Shown here: positions 15,822 through 25,387 of the stretch, piece after piece
How positions within the stretch are numbered: the stretch's first letter is position 1
How the letters are laid out: every line of letters begins with the position of its first letter
IMG/VR virus record: IMGVR_UViG_3300009514_000058
Span: 1 to 37,338 of that record
DNA length: 37,338 nucleotides
Strand: one strand, 5' to 3'
Source of the DNA: a virus
Made by a program: the position numbers and the translations under genes
Notes under the pieces: generated by a model
The model's input: the letters and a program-made list of their open reading frames with translations, nothing else
Databases searched by the model: none
Told to the model about the DNA's origin: nothing

Positions 15822-16372
15822 TGGCAACTAAGAATCTACAGAATATTGTCCGATGGCGTGCGCGGTTGGTCAAAGATCCATCGAATCTATCTAATGCCTT
15901 CCCTCATGGGGGTACAGAATTAGGGATTGTCCGATCAGTACGATTCCAGCCGAATATGAAGATGGAGCACAATCTTGCAGTAGAATTTGGAAAGGTCCGA
16001 ACGGAAACCTTTTACACGGGCGAGGCTCCGGTGATTGCATGTGTGCTTCGTGAATTCGATGCAGATGCTCTATCGACAATCTGGCCGAACACAGCGAATT
16101 CTGGGTCAACCATGCAAGGACGAGTCTCAGGAGCATTTAATCGATCCGGGTATGCAATGAGTAATAACAAGCTGACTTTGTTGTGGAGTCCTTACGCAGT
16201 GGATGATCACAAGCATATTTTATTTCACAATGCCATTCCCATGGTGGAGTTAGCAAATGAGATCCAAGCGAGTATTGGTCAAGAGGTAGGGATTGCAGTC
16301 GCATTCTCAGCGAGTCCCGATTCCACAGGACGGACCTATGATGTTGGCTTACGAGCGAATTTAAGTTTATGA
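15821..16372 (+). CDS. putative tail tube protein, 183 aa
   Basis: The length and all-beta look fit a tail tube subunit: strands with LGIVRSVRFQPNMKMEHNL near 33-51, VRTETFYTGEAPVIACVLRE near 58-77, a helix near DADALSTIWP, and a C-terminal RTYDVGLRANLSL. It lies between the tail-completion protein and a small helical protein that may be the assembly chaperone. The alternative is a head-tail adaptor. No diagnostic motif is visible. Its last base positions overlap the next start by four bases. Confidence 0.4.
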   Translation: MATKNLQNIVRWRARLVKDPSNLSNAFPHGGTELGIVRSVRFQPNMKMEHNLAVEFGKVRTETFYTGEAPVIACVLREFDADALSTIWPNTANSGSTMQGRVSGAFNRSGYAMSNNKLTLLWSPYAVDDHKHILFHNAIPMVELANEIQASIGQEVGIAVAFSASPDSTGRTYDVGLRANLSL

Positions 16373-16692
16373 AATACTACGATGACTTTATATTACAGAC
16401 CGGTCTCATTGAAGGGGATTTCTCCGATGAAGCCCGAGAGGTTCTGGTTGATCAGGCCGAAGCCTTTTTGCGGGGTGGGGGTGTGGTTTCATTCGACCAC
16501 TGGAAGACGTGGAACCCGGACACCCGGGCGGCGTTTATTAAAGCCAAACAAAAGATAGATATGGAACAGTTAGGATTATTACTGATGTCTTTGAAAGCTT
16601 TGTTGCATCCTTCCGAAGAGGAAGCGAACGAAATCACGGATGATGGATTGGATAAAATCTTACAAGAGAAAATGAAACGTGTGGAGGAATAA
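16369..16692 (+). CDS. putative tail assembly chaperone, 107 aa
   Basis: This is a small acidic helical protein without family motifs. Tail assembly chaperones normally sit between the tail tube and tape measure genes, which is where this gene lies; that position is the main support. The segment SFDHWKTWNPDTRAAFIKAK (near 41-60) is a helix-turn-helix-like unit, and the end is strongly charged. I looked for a slippery sequence near its end that would fuse it to a second frame and saw none that is convincing. Adjacent genes overlap by 4 and 1 bases. Confidence 0.4.
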   Translation: MKYYDDFILQTGLIEGDFSDEAREVLVDQAEAFLRGGGVVSFDHWKTWNPDTRAAFIKAKQKIDMEQLGLLLMSLKALLHPSEEEANEITDDGLDKILQEKMKRVEE

Positions 16693-17204
16693 TGGCATCA
16701 GCAAGTACACGTCAATTACTGGAAGATTTGAAAGATCAACTCCAGGCGGCAGTCTGGACGGGATCAAGTAATGTCATCTTCCAAGCTGACAGTGTTCTAG
16801 TTTCCACATTAGACGCCAGTGATGCGGCACTGAAAACCCGATCATGTCCCATTGCGATCATCGCTCCGGGACCAGAACAAGTCGACCCTGAATTCAACGA
16901 AGAGCCGGGGTTGATTCAACGTGAGATCACCATTCGTATAATCGTAGCCGTCGAAGGGGATGACGTGGGAGAGCATGCCATTCTGGGAGCAAACATTGCC
17001 GATAGCGATTTGAGTGAAGGGAAAGGACTTTATCACCTACAGGAAGAAATCTTTAATAACATCGAATACTTCAACCGACACGACAATGTGCATATTCAGT
17101 TCCGTGCTCAAAGTGAAGCGGCGACGTTTCTAGATGATACGAATAGACATGTCGCATGGGTGGATTATACCTTTACGGCTCAAACGACAACGGATGATAT
17201 TTAG
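16692..17204 (+). CDS. putative tail terminator/completion protein, 170 aa
   Basis: The protein begins with a helix (RQLLEDLKDQLQAAVW) followed by a beta domain with CPIAIIAPGPEQVDPEF near 53-69, QREITIRIIVAVEGDD near 76-91, then HLQEEIFNNIEY near 114. This alternation of an N-terminal helix, strand, and REITIRIIV strand resembles tail terminator or neck proteins that cap the tail tube. I am not certain of the family. It begins right at the stop of the previous gene and is followed directly by the tape-measure candidate. Confidence 0.4.
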   Translation: MASASTRQLLEDLKDQLQAAVWTGSSNVIFQADSVLVSTLDASDAALKTRSCPIAIIAPGPEQVDPEFNEEPGLIQREITIRIIVAVEGDDVGEHAILGANIADSDLSEGKGLYHLQEEIFNNIEYFNRHDNVHIQFRAQSEAATFLDDTNRHVAWVDYTFTAQTTTDDI

Positions 17205-17867
17205 ATGGCTACAAAACTAGAAGACGCAAAAATACAGGTTAAGATCGACACCGGAGAAGCCCAGAAGACATTGGGTGAACTGGAAGAGAAGCTCAAAAAA
17301 CAGGACAAGGGCAAAAAGGAAAAGAAGAAGGAAGACCAAGACGATAAGCGTAAGACGGATAAGATCAAAAGCCGATTCGGAGCTTTGAAGGGGATTGCAT
17401 CAGCAACCTCTGCAAGCGATGTCCTACAGAAGATTCTGGGTGTAGCGGGATCAGGGATTTCTGCCATTCCTGTAGTTGGTCCGATTATTACCGCAGGAGT
17501 TAAGGGAGCTAAGCTAACTGCTGAATTGGGGCCAGCAATCACGGCAGTTATTGCAAAGGAATTAACCGAAGAAGGCGGAATTATTGGTGAAGGGATCGCA
17601 AAGGCTTTGCAGGCCACAACTGAAACTATCTCCGATACTGTAATTCGGTTGGAAGCCAAGTTAGAAGCTCTCGTACCTGCGGCGAAAGATGTTGAGACGA
17701 TTGTTGCGACCCGTGGAATGTTGGGTGGAGGACTCAAAGAACAAGGCGATGTATGGGAAATCTTTCAAAAATTCCGTGAGTTCAATGACAAGGAAGCTCA
17801 ATTAAATAAGACACTAAAAATTCACAAACGATCTTATATTGCCAAGGGTTTATTTTCAGGAATGTAA
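17205..17867 (+). CDS. possible short tape-measure protein, 220 aa
   Basis: The protein starts with IQVKIDTGEAQKTLGELEEK (near residues 9-28), the sort of strand-helix opening seen in tape measure proteins, followed by a lysine-rich coiled coil (28-55). A hydrophobic glycine-rich stretch (about 72-125) has two possible membrane-active helices, as in tape measures that insert into host membranes. At 220 residues it would be very short: the usual 0.15 nm per residue would give a tail of about 33 nm. It is followed by the large hub-like genes. An alternative is a membrane-penetrating minor tail or ejection protein. Confidence 0.4.
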   Translation: MATKLEDAKIQVKIDTGEAQKTLGELEEKLKKQDKGKKEKKKEDQDDKRKTDKIKSRFGALKGIASATSASDVLQKILGVAGSGISAIPVVGPIITAGVKGAKLTAELGPAITAVIAKELTEEGGIIGEGIAKALQATTETISDTVIRLEAKLEALVPAAKDVETIVATRGMLGGGLKEQGDVWEIFQKFREFNDKEAQLNKTLKIHKRSYIAKGLFSGM

Positions 17868-17870
17868 TAG

Positions 17871-19610
17871 ATGCCGAATGTCACACGTGAATGGTTAATT
17901 ACATATGGTGGATTGGAAATCGCTTCTGTAGCTTCCGGGACAGGAGTCTATACGATGGATGCCGCACCACCGGCATGGGTGAAAGTCGATACCTATATCC
18001 ACTTCATCGAGTGTACCAATTCGGCGAATGATGGAACCTATAAAGTGACTGCCGTTTCAGGGAATGATATCACGACAGATAATTCAAGCAGTGTCTCAGA
18101 GGCAGGGAGTCCGGGTGAAGGTGGATTCCCCATTGGTGGGTCAAGTGAATTCCTTTTGCAAGATAAGATTGACTTGAGAGATGACTATGACGCCCGGTCA
18201 GTGACGTGTCAAGTCATCGTTCATTCTGATTCCAGCGTAGAAGCCACATCAGAGCGGGAGTTTGTCAATCGCTGTGCCTCACTTGAGGAGGCTTTTCGAA
18301 CACCACGACAACGTTTGAGGGTTTTACATGGCAGTAATGTTTTATTTGATCTGGACCCCGAGGCGGCGGCGGGAAAGAATACGGGATTCAATCAAAACCC
18401 TAACGCGACAAAAGCAGATGAATTTGATTCCGGCAGAACACGGATGTATAACGTAACCATAGATTGTGAAGTCCCTGCTGATTTAACCGGACAGGCAGGC
18501 CGGAGAACATCCAGTATTGAGATTTCTTATGAACCGAATCGCGTTAAAACTATGACCATCACCGGGCGGTATACTGCGTTAGACGCGAACAATGCCCGCG
18601 CTCAGTATACAGCGGCAATCGCGGCGTATGTGACAACGGTACAGACCAATATTCCCGCAACGAATGTATGGGAGAAGCAGACAGAGACATACAATCAAGT
18701 TGATGACACAGATAAGAACGTAGACTTCACATTGGTTTACAAGGACATTGCATATGATCAGAGCTTGGGTGGGAGAGATCATGCCTCTATTATTGGACAT
18801 AGTTTGAGGATCAGACGGAATCGGATTGCACCTGGAGATTTTCAGAATGTTCCGGGAGGATCAACCGGTTCAGGAGGAGCAAATCAACCCAACAATCTCT
18901 TTGGTTTTGGATCATCAGGGTCGTTCATCGGAGGATTTGGAAGGGCAGGAGCCGGAGGTGGTAATAATGTTCAAAGACTTGTCACATTAACAGTCGAATA
19001 CGATGCGTGGATAGACAGTGAAGAGACGCAGGATTTACGCAGTCTCTGGACGAACACCGTTAGACCGTGGTTAGTTCAGAATCTCAAAGACACACTTGAA
19101 GGCGGTCAGGTTGCCATCACAGAGGAGACCCCTGATTTCGATTATGCAGATAATCGAATCTCATGCACGATGACGTTATTAGGTGCGAAAACATCCGTTG
19201 TTGAATTTGAAGTGATCTGGACTCAACAAGATGAATTTGGATGGGTCATGAATCCGGTCTGGACAGGAAATCCTTATTCTAAATTTGCTTATCGCGGTCC
19301 GGCTGTTCGAAGATGGATTGAACAACAACGGGAAGTGAGGATAGGCAAATTTAATGCGAGAGATTTGGGCGGTCAGCCTACTGGCACACCGTCTGTTAAA
19401 AATTGGCGTCTGCAAACAGCTACTCCTACTGCTAAACCGCAAACGGTTGGATTGAAAGGAAATCAATTTGACTTAGTTGAATATAATCGACGTTGGATGT
19501 GGGAATATTTTGAACCTGTTCCAGGATTGCCCGCGCCGGGAATTCCGACAGGCGGACAAGGTGGCGGACAAGGTGGCGGAAGTGGAACCCATCAAGTTCC
19601 GGGGCAGTAA
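17871..19610 (+). CDS. large distal tail/baseplate-like protein, 579 aa
   Basis: The function is inferred from order: it follows the tape-measure candidate, where distal tail and hub proteins lie. It is beta-rich through most of its length. Two low-complexity Gly/Ser/Asn regions occur, one at about 322-365 (with GGSTGSGGANQPNN and GAGGGNN) and one at the C-terminus (GGQGGGQGGGSGTH), probably flexible linkers. A region near 400-470 is a regular alpha/beta fold with VRPWLVQNLKDTLEGGQV. No enzyme motif is evident. It may be the distal tail protein or a baseplate component. Confidence 0.5.
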   Translation: MPNVTREWLITYGGLEIASVASGTGVYTMDAAPPAWVKVDTYIHFIECTNSANDGTYKVTAVSGNDITTDNSSSVSEAGSPGEGGFPIGGSSEFLLQDKIDLRDDYDARSVTCQVIVHSDSSVEATSEREFVNRCASLEEAFRTPRQRLRVLHGSNVLFDLDPEAAAGKNTGFNQNPNATKADEFDSGRTRMYNVTIDCEVPADLTGQAGRRTSSIEISYEPNRVKTMTITGRYTALDANNARAQYTAAIAAYVTTVQTNIPATNVWEKQTETYNQVDDTDKNVDFTLVYKDIAYDQSLGGRDHASIIGHSLRIRRNRIAPGDFQNVPGGSTGSGGANQPNNLFGFGSSGSFIGGFGRAGAGGGNNVQRLVTLTVEYDAWIDSEETQDLRSLWTNTVRPWLVQNLKDTLEGGQVAITEETPDFDYADNRISCTMTLLGAKTSVVEFEVIWTQQDEFGWVMNPVWTGNPYSKFAYRGPAVRRWIEQQREVRIGKFNARDLGGQPTGTPSVKNWRLQTATPTAKPQTVGLKGNQFDLVEYNRRWMWEYFEPVPGLPAPGIPTGGQGGGQGGGSGTHQVPGQ

Positions 19611-19613
19611 TCT

Positions 19614-21872
19614 ATGGCTCAAAATCAAACACCTAAAATCTATTTGAATGGTAAAGTCCCTCTCTCTGCCACTGCTAATGTGGCGTGGGAACTCAATGAC
19701 GGGACACTTCCGTTTGTCAACACGTTTGATCTTCCGAAAGGATTTGAGAAGGTTGTTGATCGGACTCTTCGAGGGAAAGAACCCGTTACGCTAACCATAC
19801 AAATTTTTCATCCTGTTAAACGAAAAGTGACCATCAAGAATTTATGGGTACTTGAATTCGTTCCGGGTCCGAATGAACATATCCGTAGAATCCGCGTAGC
19901 AGATCGGAGGTGGTTCTGGTCCTATCCCATGAGCTTCCATCGATACAATCACACCAAGAGGACGGGGTACAAGGGAATTTCACGAAATGATTTATTTGAT
20001 CTTCAAGATGTCATTCAAGATATCCAGTATGCTAGGTGGTCTACTCAGGATGAAAAAACCAAACCATGGACTCCCGATGAGATGGTGCAACAAGTTATTA
20101 ACGAGGTCATGCAAGCAGAGAAAGAATACCGGGGCGGGTCGGCTGAATATAAAATCATTGTCGATCCTGAAATCAAAAAAACAAAGAACACGCTCCCTCT
20201 TCTGAATACATCCTTACAGGATTCCGGGAATACTGCGTTAGATCGGGCGATAGCGTACTTCCCTGAAGCCGCGATTTCGATCACAGAGGATGGAGATATT
20301 CACATTCGCAGTCGAGTCAATAACGCTGAAGTCGCGGAGATGAAGAAAGTCTTCAAGGTTGGCGCGAAAGACATCCAGCATCATATCGTGGGAGATGGGC
20401 ATATTCAATTAGTGGACAATCGGATCACCGGGCCAAGCCAGATTGATGTCTATTACATCCGTGAACCGGAATTAAGATTTGATTATTTTGAAGAGGACAA
20501 TCGACCAGCCGGATTTACAACAGCAATTGGTGATCCCGCAGAAGATAATTTTATGGAGAATGTCCTACCTGTTCCTGATGTGGGGTTAAAGATAGACGGT
20601 GTGGAAGTTCCTCAAGGGACATGGATTACTATGGATCAAGCATTTAAGGCATGGGGTGCTCCTCCGAGAATTGGCCTCACTCAATTAACCCATGAATTCG
20701 TCAGACGGGCTATGGTGCCGTTTATGGACTTCTGGAGTGCTTTGGGACTCGCAGGTTTACTCTCACCCGATGCCGATTGGATGGCGAGAATTGCGGCAGT
20801 CCAACAACACTACAGACAGACATTTAGAATCAATCAACGGTGGCTGGATCGGCTTCTATCCATTCACGCTTTCAGAGTGGCAACGATCAATCCTTTGGAT
20901 GGATCACGTGGACCAGCAGAAGCGTTCAGTGATTATGCGGTCTTAGGAACACAGAGGAGCTTTCTGGCTAAGAGCACAGCCAATGCAAACGAGGCTCAGT
21001 TTGGGATGAATGTTTCTGGATATCCCTCAGATGGGTTGATTGATTCAAATACCAAATCCACCCCTGCGGATGTTTCGGTTTTAGATTCCGATCAAGGGAT
21101 CATTCGGATTTCTTATCGTCAAGATAACTTAAGACAATTAGGAATGATTCTACCGAGTCAGATCAGCGTAGAAGATGAGGCGGGGAATTCTGCACAGATT
21201 CGTTTACCGAGTGGGAATATTCGCCCACTTCCGGGGAAATTGATCGGATATGATGCTGTGAGTACAGGAGTGAAGTATAACTCCATTGCCTTAACAAAAC
21301 ATTTCAAGCTATCTGTTATTGTGACAGGGATTCCGGCTTCACCGAATAATAAGCGACAACTTCAGAAGGTTTCCCTGAAGCCAAACGATGTTAAAGATAT
21401 CATCTCTCTTCCGAAGTTCCAAGGCCCGAGAATGGAGATCTTTGTAGGTCAGGGAATGGAGACAGCCCGGATGATGTGGCGGGATTCTAAGAAAGCAGAG
21501 ATTGAAAAGATGATGGGAATCAGAGACGCTGAACCCAACGTAGAGGATTTAGTCATCAACCTCAGAGACAAGGGCGGATTCCGTGGACTCCTTGCGGGAG
21601 CATCTCTAAATTCTATCTCCAAAGGAATCGTGGCACGGGTATGGGCGCAATTCATTACCCGATTCGAAGGCTCAGCGAGTGGGATTTTAACTCCAGGCAT
21701 GGGGCCGGCAGGATGGATTGAAAGAATCATTCACGAAGTGACTTCTAAGGGAGAAGCGAAAACAAAAGTAGCGATGCCCGATAAAGTTCCTCCTCTGGAT
21801 ATTATGGGTTGGATTCCTGAGCCTGCTCGCAGAATTCTTGCTAAACAACCTCCTGCAAGAGGTGGTGGGTAA
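19614..21872 (+). CDS. putative tail hub / baseplate protein, 752 aa
   Basis: This large protein has an N-terminal beta region (1-110), a central helical region around 150-190, a hub-like set of strands (200-310), and a helix-rich segment with AALGL/AGLLSPDADW near 380. Near 455-520 it has an alternate beta domain, and the C-terminus is helical. Order after the distal tail gene suggests it is the tail hub or baseplate protein that carries the fibres. I see no lysozyme or protease catalytic motif. It overlaps the next gene by one base. Confidence 0.45.
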   Translation: MAQNQTPKIYLNGKVPLSATANVAWELNDGTLPFVNTFDLPKGFEKVVDRTLRGKEPVTLTIQIFHPVKRKVTIKNLWVLEFVPGPNEHIRRIRVADRRWFWSYPMSFHRYNHTKRTGYKGISRNDLFDLQDVIQDIQYARWSTQDEKTKPWTPDEMVQQVINEVMQAEKEYRGGSAEYKIIVDPEIKKTKNTLPLLNTSLQDSGNTALDRAIAYFPEAAISITEDGDIHIRSRVNNAEVAEMKKVFKVGAKDIQHHIVGDGHIQLVDNRITGPSQIDVYYIREPELRFDYFEEDNRPAGFTTAIGDPAEDNFMENVLPVPDVGLKIDGVEVPQGTWITMDQAFKAWGAPPRIGLTQLTHEFVRRAMVPFMDFWSALGLAGLLSPDADWMARIAAVQQHYRQTFRINQRWLDRLLSIHAFRVATINPLDGSRGPAEAFSDYAVLGTQRSFLAKSTANANEAQFGMNVSGYPSDGLIDSNTKSTPADVSVLDSDQGIIRISYRQDNLRQLGMILPSQISVEDEAGNSAQIRLPSGNIRPLPGKLIGYDAVSTGVKYNSIALTKHFKLSVIVTGIPASPNNKRQLQKVSLKPNDVKDIISLPKFQGPRMEIFVGQGMETARMMWRDSKKAEIEKMMGIRDAEPNVEDLVINLRDKGGFRGLLAGASLNSISKGIVARVWAQFITRFEGSASGILTPGMGPAGWIERIIHEVTSKGEAKTKVAMPDKVPPLDIMGWIPEPARRILAKQPPARGGG

Positions 21873-24800
21873 TGAGGAATACAGACTCACGCGATTTGAA
21901 TGGTCCCGGATTTTGGCCCATGCAACATTGGGGATTCCCCGCCGAGGGAAGGGACCTCGATTTTCGCAGGATGTGGATCGGGGTCAGGCTTAAGAAATGG
22001 CATACTGATGCCAATCAACCATACGTTATGGGCGGGATGGAGTACGACCCCGAAGGGACCGGGGATATTATCGGCGGGATGTTGTGGCCCAACCGTAAGG
22101 GATTAATCACTCAAGCCGGTGCGCCTAAAGTCGCGGCCCGTCCGATCCCGGCATGGAGCTTTGGATTTCCTTCGTCAATTTTTTCTGTTGATAAGAAAAA
22201 GAAGATTTCCCGAGCTATTCCCACGTGGAATGGATTCTTACAACAAGACTTAAGATTTGATCCTCTGGCTGTCGTTCCCGCAACGAAACAGCTCTACCCC
22301 GTAGGGACGCCGGGGATTGTACTTAAATCCACCGAAGAGACAACACAGGAAGAAATCTTTTTCCCTGCCGATGGGAAGCTAATTGCGGTTCATGCAGACG
22401 GTGAACCGACTATGGGGAGTTTGGTTGCGGATCTGGATAAGGATGACAAGATCGATCCCGAACGTTTAGCGAGATTACAATCCGCATTACGTGTTATCAA
22501 AAATCCCAAAGGAATTGGAAGCCTGAGACTCGCTAGGAAAGAAGACAATCTATTGGCTCTACACATGGGGCTTTCAGGGAGACAGGACAGCATCGGAGGG
22601 TTCTTATCAGATGGAGATGAACCGATCATCGGCGGGATGAGCTTAGAAGATGGCGGTCCCTTTCTGCCGGGATTCGATGAGAAGGACACCCATAATTTAG
22701 GGAAAGATGATGACGATCATCCGATTCATTCTCTCCACTTCCACACAGATGCTTTATTTCATAGCGGACAAAAGGCTTTGATCCCTGTGGCGGGGAAGTT
22801 TAACAACCCTCCTGCGGGGCTTCAACACGGCTTTACTCGTTCAAGTGAATTAGAACAGGATGCACCGTTAGAGTTTGATGAAGATAATGCTTACATTGAA
22901 CCGCCTCCCTATTCTTTGACGACAAGAGTTCATCTCAGATTCGATACCGGATCAGAGCATAACTGGTTTCCCTTGACTCAGCTTGCCGGACCGACTCCTG
23001 GAGTCACTCCCAAGAAACCCGGCTTGTGGAGATGGATTGCAGAAGTCTTAGAGCATATTATCATCGATGACCGACCGGGGAATATGGAGCAGAAACAACT
23101 TGACACTGATAAAGCTCCAATAGTTAAGAATCGTCTTCCGGGAAGTGGACATAAACCCATTAAAGGAGCATTCCTAGATTCGGCTTATTCAGCTATTCTA
23201 GCCCGACCCCAGAGGATTGCAAATTGGGAACCGGATCACAGAAATTATCTCCATCCCTCTCCATCGCTGATTCGTCATATCGATCAGACTACTCCCATCA
23301 CAGGCCGGATTGAGGCATGGGGTCATCAAGATCCGAAGGGGTGGAATTACACTGAAGATCCATCACGGGGTCGATATGTAGGTGGGACGGCTTGCGGTGG
23401 ATTTGCGCTCATGTCTCCTGAGTGGGATCTATCAGATATCTCTCACGAATTCGGAGCCAGCGGGACATCCTTCTCTGGAATATCCACATCAAAATCATTC
23501 TTTACCTTTACCCCGAATGAAACACGGCTTGCATTTGGACTTCCTGATCTGAATAATTGCACGATCTGTAAGGGGTTTTCCGCAGGTCCAGACTCAGCGT
23601 CTGGGGATTTGGTCTTTTACCGCCACATTAAGAAGGTTCACGAATTAACCGCTTCGGAAGATACGTATGTAGATGAAGCAAATGCCGGAACAAATTACGG
23701 ATCAGACACAACCGCTCAAGCGAGCTTAGGAAAGTCAGATGATGAGACAGAAGCGTTATTTAAGTTCGATCCCTCTGCTTTATCGGGGACAGTGACAAAG
23801 GCTCGATTGAAATTAAACGCCACATCAGGAACGGGGAATGTGTGTGTCTTGATTGCGCCGGGATCATGGAGCGAAGGGACGGTCACATGGAGTACGCGTC
23901 CGACTTATTCAAGTGCATCGGAAGTATCAGACAGCGATTGGCATGATTCGTTCACTAACGAAACCCTTCCCAATGCCAACAACAATCAATCTGGGATAAG
24001 CGTTGTATCCTCCGGTGGTGGATCACCCTTTCATTATGGCTGGATTAGACCGGATGAGAGTCTTGTTCCGTCTGGGGCGACTATTATCTCTGCTCGGATA
24101 AGTGTTTTTAAGGAAGTAGCCAGCACAGATGCCACGGGAACGATTAATGTTCACGAAGCAGATGCGACATGGGACGAAGCAACGCTTACATGGAACAACC
24201 AGCCAGGCGTAGGATCTCTTATATCTACCTTCAGAACGAATCAATCTGATGCTATTGGAACAGAATACAAATTTGACATTACATCGGTTGCTCAGAAATG
24301 GGCAAATGGTCAAACAAATAACGGCTTTAGATTGTCATGGGCTGAAAACGGAAAGGACATTCAATTTACACAACAAGATCAAGCCGCACCTGCTGGCTCT
24401 GATCCTGAGATTGAAATCGTCTACACATTCCAAGACTATCTCGTCGTTTGTCGCGGACCATTGATTGTTGGGGATAATTACTTTGATATCCCCGCACGAA
24501 TGGTTCAGGGTTGGGTGGATGGGACGGTCACGAATGACGGATTTATCGTCAAGACATTACATGAAGATGATTCCGTAATCAATACCAGCGAAAATGCGGA
24601 TTCAGCTACGCATCCGATTTTAGAGTTGACTATCTGTGAAGATGAGGCAGAAGCATTCCGTCATCAGATGGATGGAGGGTATGCCCCAAAGCATCAGAGT
24701 CCAACCCAATTAAGTGCTGGTCAGGATGATTACGATATCGGCGCGGGGGAGACGTTCCGACTCTCATCTACTTCAGGGGTAACAATTACAGGGATTCAAT

Positions 24801-25003
24801 CAGGGGATACCTCACAAAGTCGGAGAATGCGAATCTTTAACACAGGGAGTAATGATATTACATTTGCAAATCAATCGACTAGTTCTGATCCGGGAAATAG
24901 GATCATCACTGGAACGGGGGCAAATAAGACTGTCTCAGCAGATGAGTCGATAGATCTAGAATATCACCCCGATGACTTGAGATGGAGAATTTTAACCGGA
25001 TAG
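21872..25003 (+). CDS. tail protein with two DNRLRE-like domains, 1043 aa
   Basis: This very long protein is probably a surface-exposed tail or fibre subunit. The N-terminal ~590 residues are unfamiliar and rich in Gly, Pro and aromatic residues. Two modules follow that read as DNRLRE domains: the first (about 590-690) has ASEDTYVDEANAGTNYGSD, LFKFDPSAL and WSEGTVTWSTRP; the second (about 705-860) has ISVFKEVASTDATG, ATWDEATLTWNNQPG and FDITSVAQKWANGQ. These domains occur on cell-surface proteins and are beta-sandwiches. The C-terminal 100 residues form a beta-solenoid-like tip with the FNTGSNDITFANQS pattern. The first ATG overlaps the preceding stop. Confidence 0.6.
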   Translation: MRNTDSRDLNGPGFWPMQHWGFPAEGRDLDFRRMWIGVRLKKWHTDANQPYVMGGMEYDPEGTGDIIGGMLWPNRKGLITQAGAPKVAARPIPAWSFGFPSSIFSVDKKKKISRAIPTWNGFLQQDLRFDPLAVVPATKQLYPVGTPGIVLKSTEETTQEEIFFPADGKLIAVHADGEPTMGSLVADLDKDDKIDPERLARLQSALRVIKNPKGIGSLRLARKEDNLLALHMGLSGRQDSIGGFLSDGDEPIIGGMSLEDGGPFLPGFDEKDTHNLGKDDDDHPIHSLHFHTDALFHSGQKALIPVAGKFNNPPAGLQHGFTRSSELEQDAPLEFDEDNAYIEPPPYSLTTRVHLRFDTGSEHNWFPLTQLAGPTPGVTPKKPGLWRWIAEVLEHIIIDDRPGNMEQKQLDTDKAPIVKNRLPGSGHKPIKGAFLDSAYSAILARPQRIANWEPDHRNYLHPSPSLIRHIDQTTPITGRIEAWGHQDPKGWNYTEDPSRGRYVGGTACGGFALMSPEWDLSDISHEFGASGTSFSGISTSKSFFTFTPNETRLAFGLPDLNNCTICKGFSAGPDSASGDLVFYRHIKKVHELTASEDTYVDEANAGTNYGSDTTAQASLGKSDDETEALFKFDPSALSGTVTKARLKLNATSGTGNVCVLIAPGSWSEGTVTWSTRPTYSSASEVSDSDWHDSFTNETLPNANNNQSGISVVSSGGGSPFHYGWIRPDESLVPSGATIISARISVFKEVASTDATGTINVHEADATWDEATLTWNNQPGVGSLISTFRTNQSDAIGTEYKFDITSVAQKWANGQTNNGFRLSWAENGKDIQFTQQDQAAPAGSDPEIEIVYTFQDYLVVCRGPLIVGDNYFDIPARMVQGWVDGTVTNDGFIVKTLHEDDSVINTSENADSATHPILELTICEDEAEAFRHQMDGGYAPKHQSPTQLSAGQDDYDIGAGETFRLSSTSGVTITGIQSGDTSQSRRMRIFNTGSNDITFANQSTSSDPGNRIITGTGANKTVSADESIDLEYHPDDLRWRILTG

Positions 25004-25045
25004 TGCCTTATTTTTTGCCGATAAACTAAGTGAAAGGAACATAGC

Positions 25046-25387
25046 ATGGGAAGCATTTCACGTCCTGTAGATGTCTTTAATGGAACCGCTGTTGCCTCTG
25101 GAACCTCTTTAATCACCGCTGGGAATATTACTCCGAGCGAACCGGCATCTAAAATAGATATTAATCTTGTCTTGGATACTACTACAGTTTTAGAGCTTTT
25201 AGAAACAGACGGCACAACGACCTATCTCCATGAGCTTAATAACGGAGTGGCCTTTACTGCTAACAGGCTCTATGGTTTCACAATCGAAGTCTCTGGAACT
25301 CTATCATACAACTTGAGACATCGAGACTCGGGTAATGTAGCACTCAAGTCATGTAAATTCACTGAAGTTTTTGGCGGGGGAAGATAG
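25046..25387 (+). CDS. virion-associated small beta protein, 113 aa
   Basis: A 113-residue, almost all-beta protein: PVDVFNGTAVASGTSLITAG, NLVLDTTTVLELLET, GVAFTANRLYGFTIEVSG, LRHRDSG. This repeating strand pattern is common in phage fibre-associated or baseplate proteins. It is preceded by a 42-base gap with a TGCCGATA motif and AAAGGAAC ribosome site, and followed directly by the long fibre gene. A structural role in the tail tip is likely; the exact one is unknown. Confidence 0.55.
   Translation: MGSISRPVDVFNGTAVASGTSLITAGNITPSEPASKIDINLVLDTTTVLELLETDGTTTYLHELNNGVAFTANRLYGFTIEVSGTLSYNLRHRDSGNVALKSCKFTEVFGGGR

Noticed and set aside
16640-16700. Programmed frameshift between tail chaperone and next gene
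   Set aside because: No convincing slippery heptamer or downstream structure was seen near the end of the gene at 16369-16692.
17201-17737. Long minus-strand reading frame (178 codons)
   Set aside because: It lies opposite the strongly biased coiled-coil gene at 17205 and has no ribosome site or recognisable motifs; its Ser/Ala/Pro/Phe composition is typical of a reverse-strand shadow.
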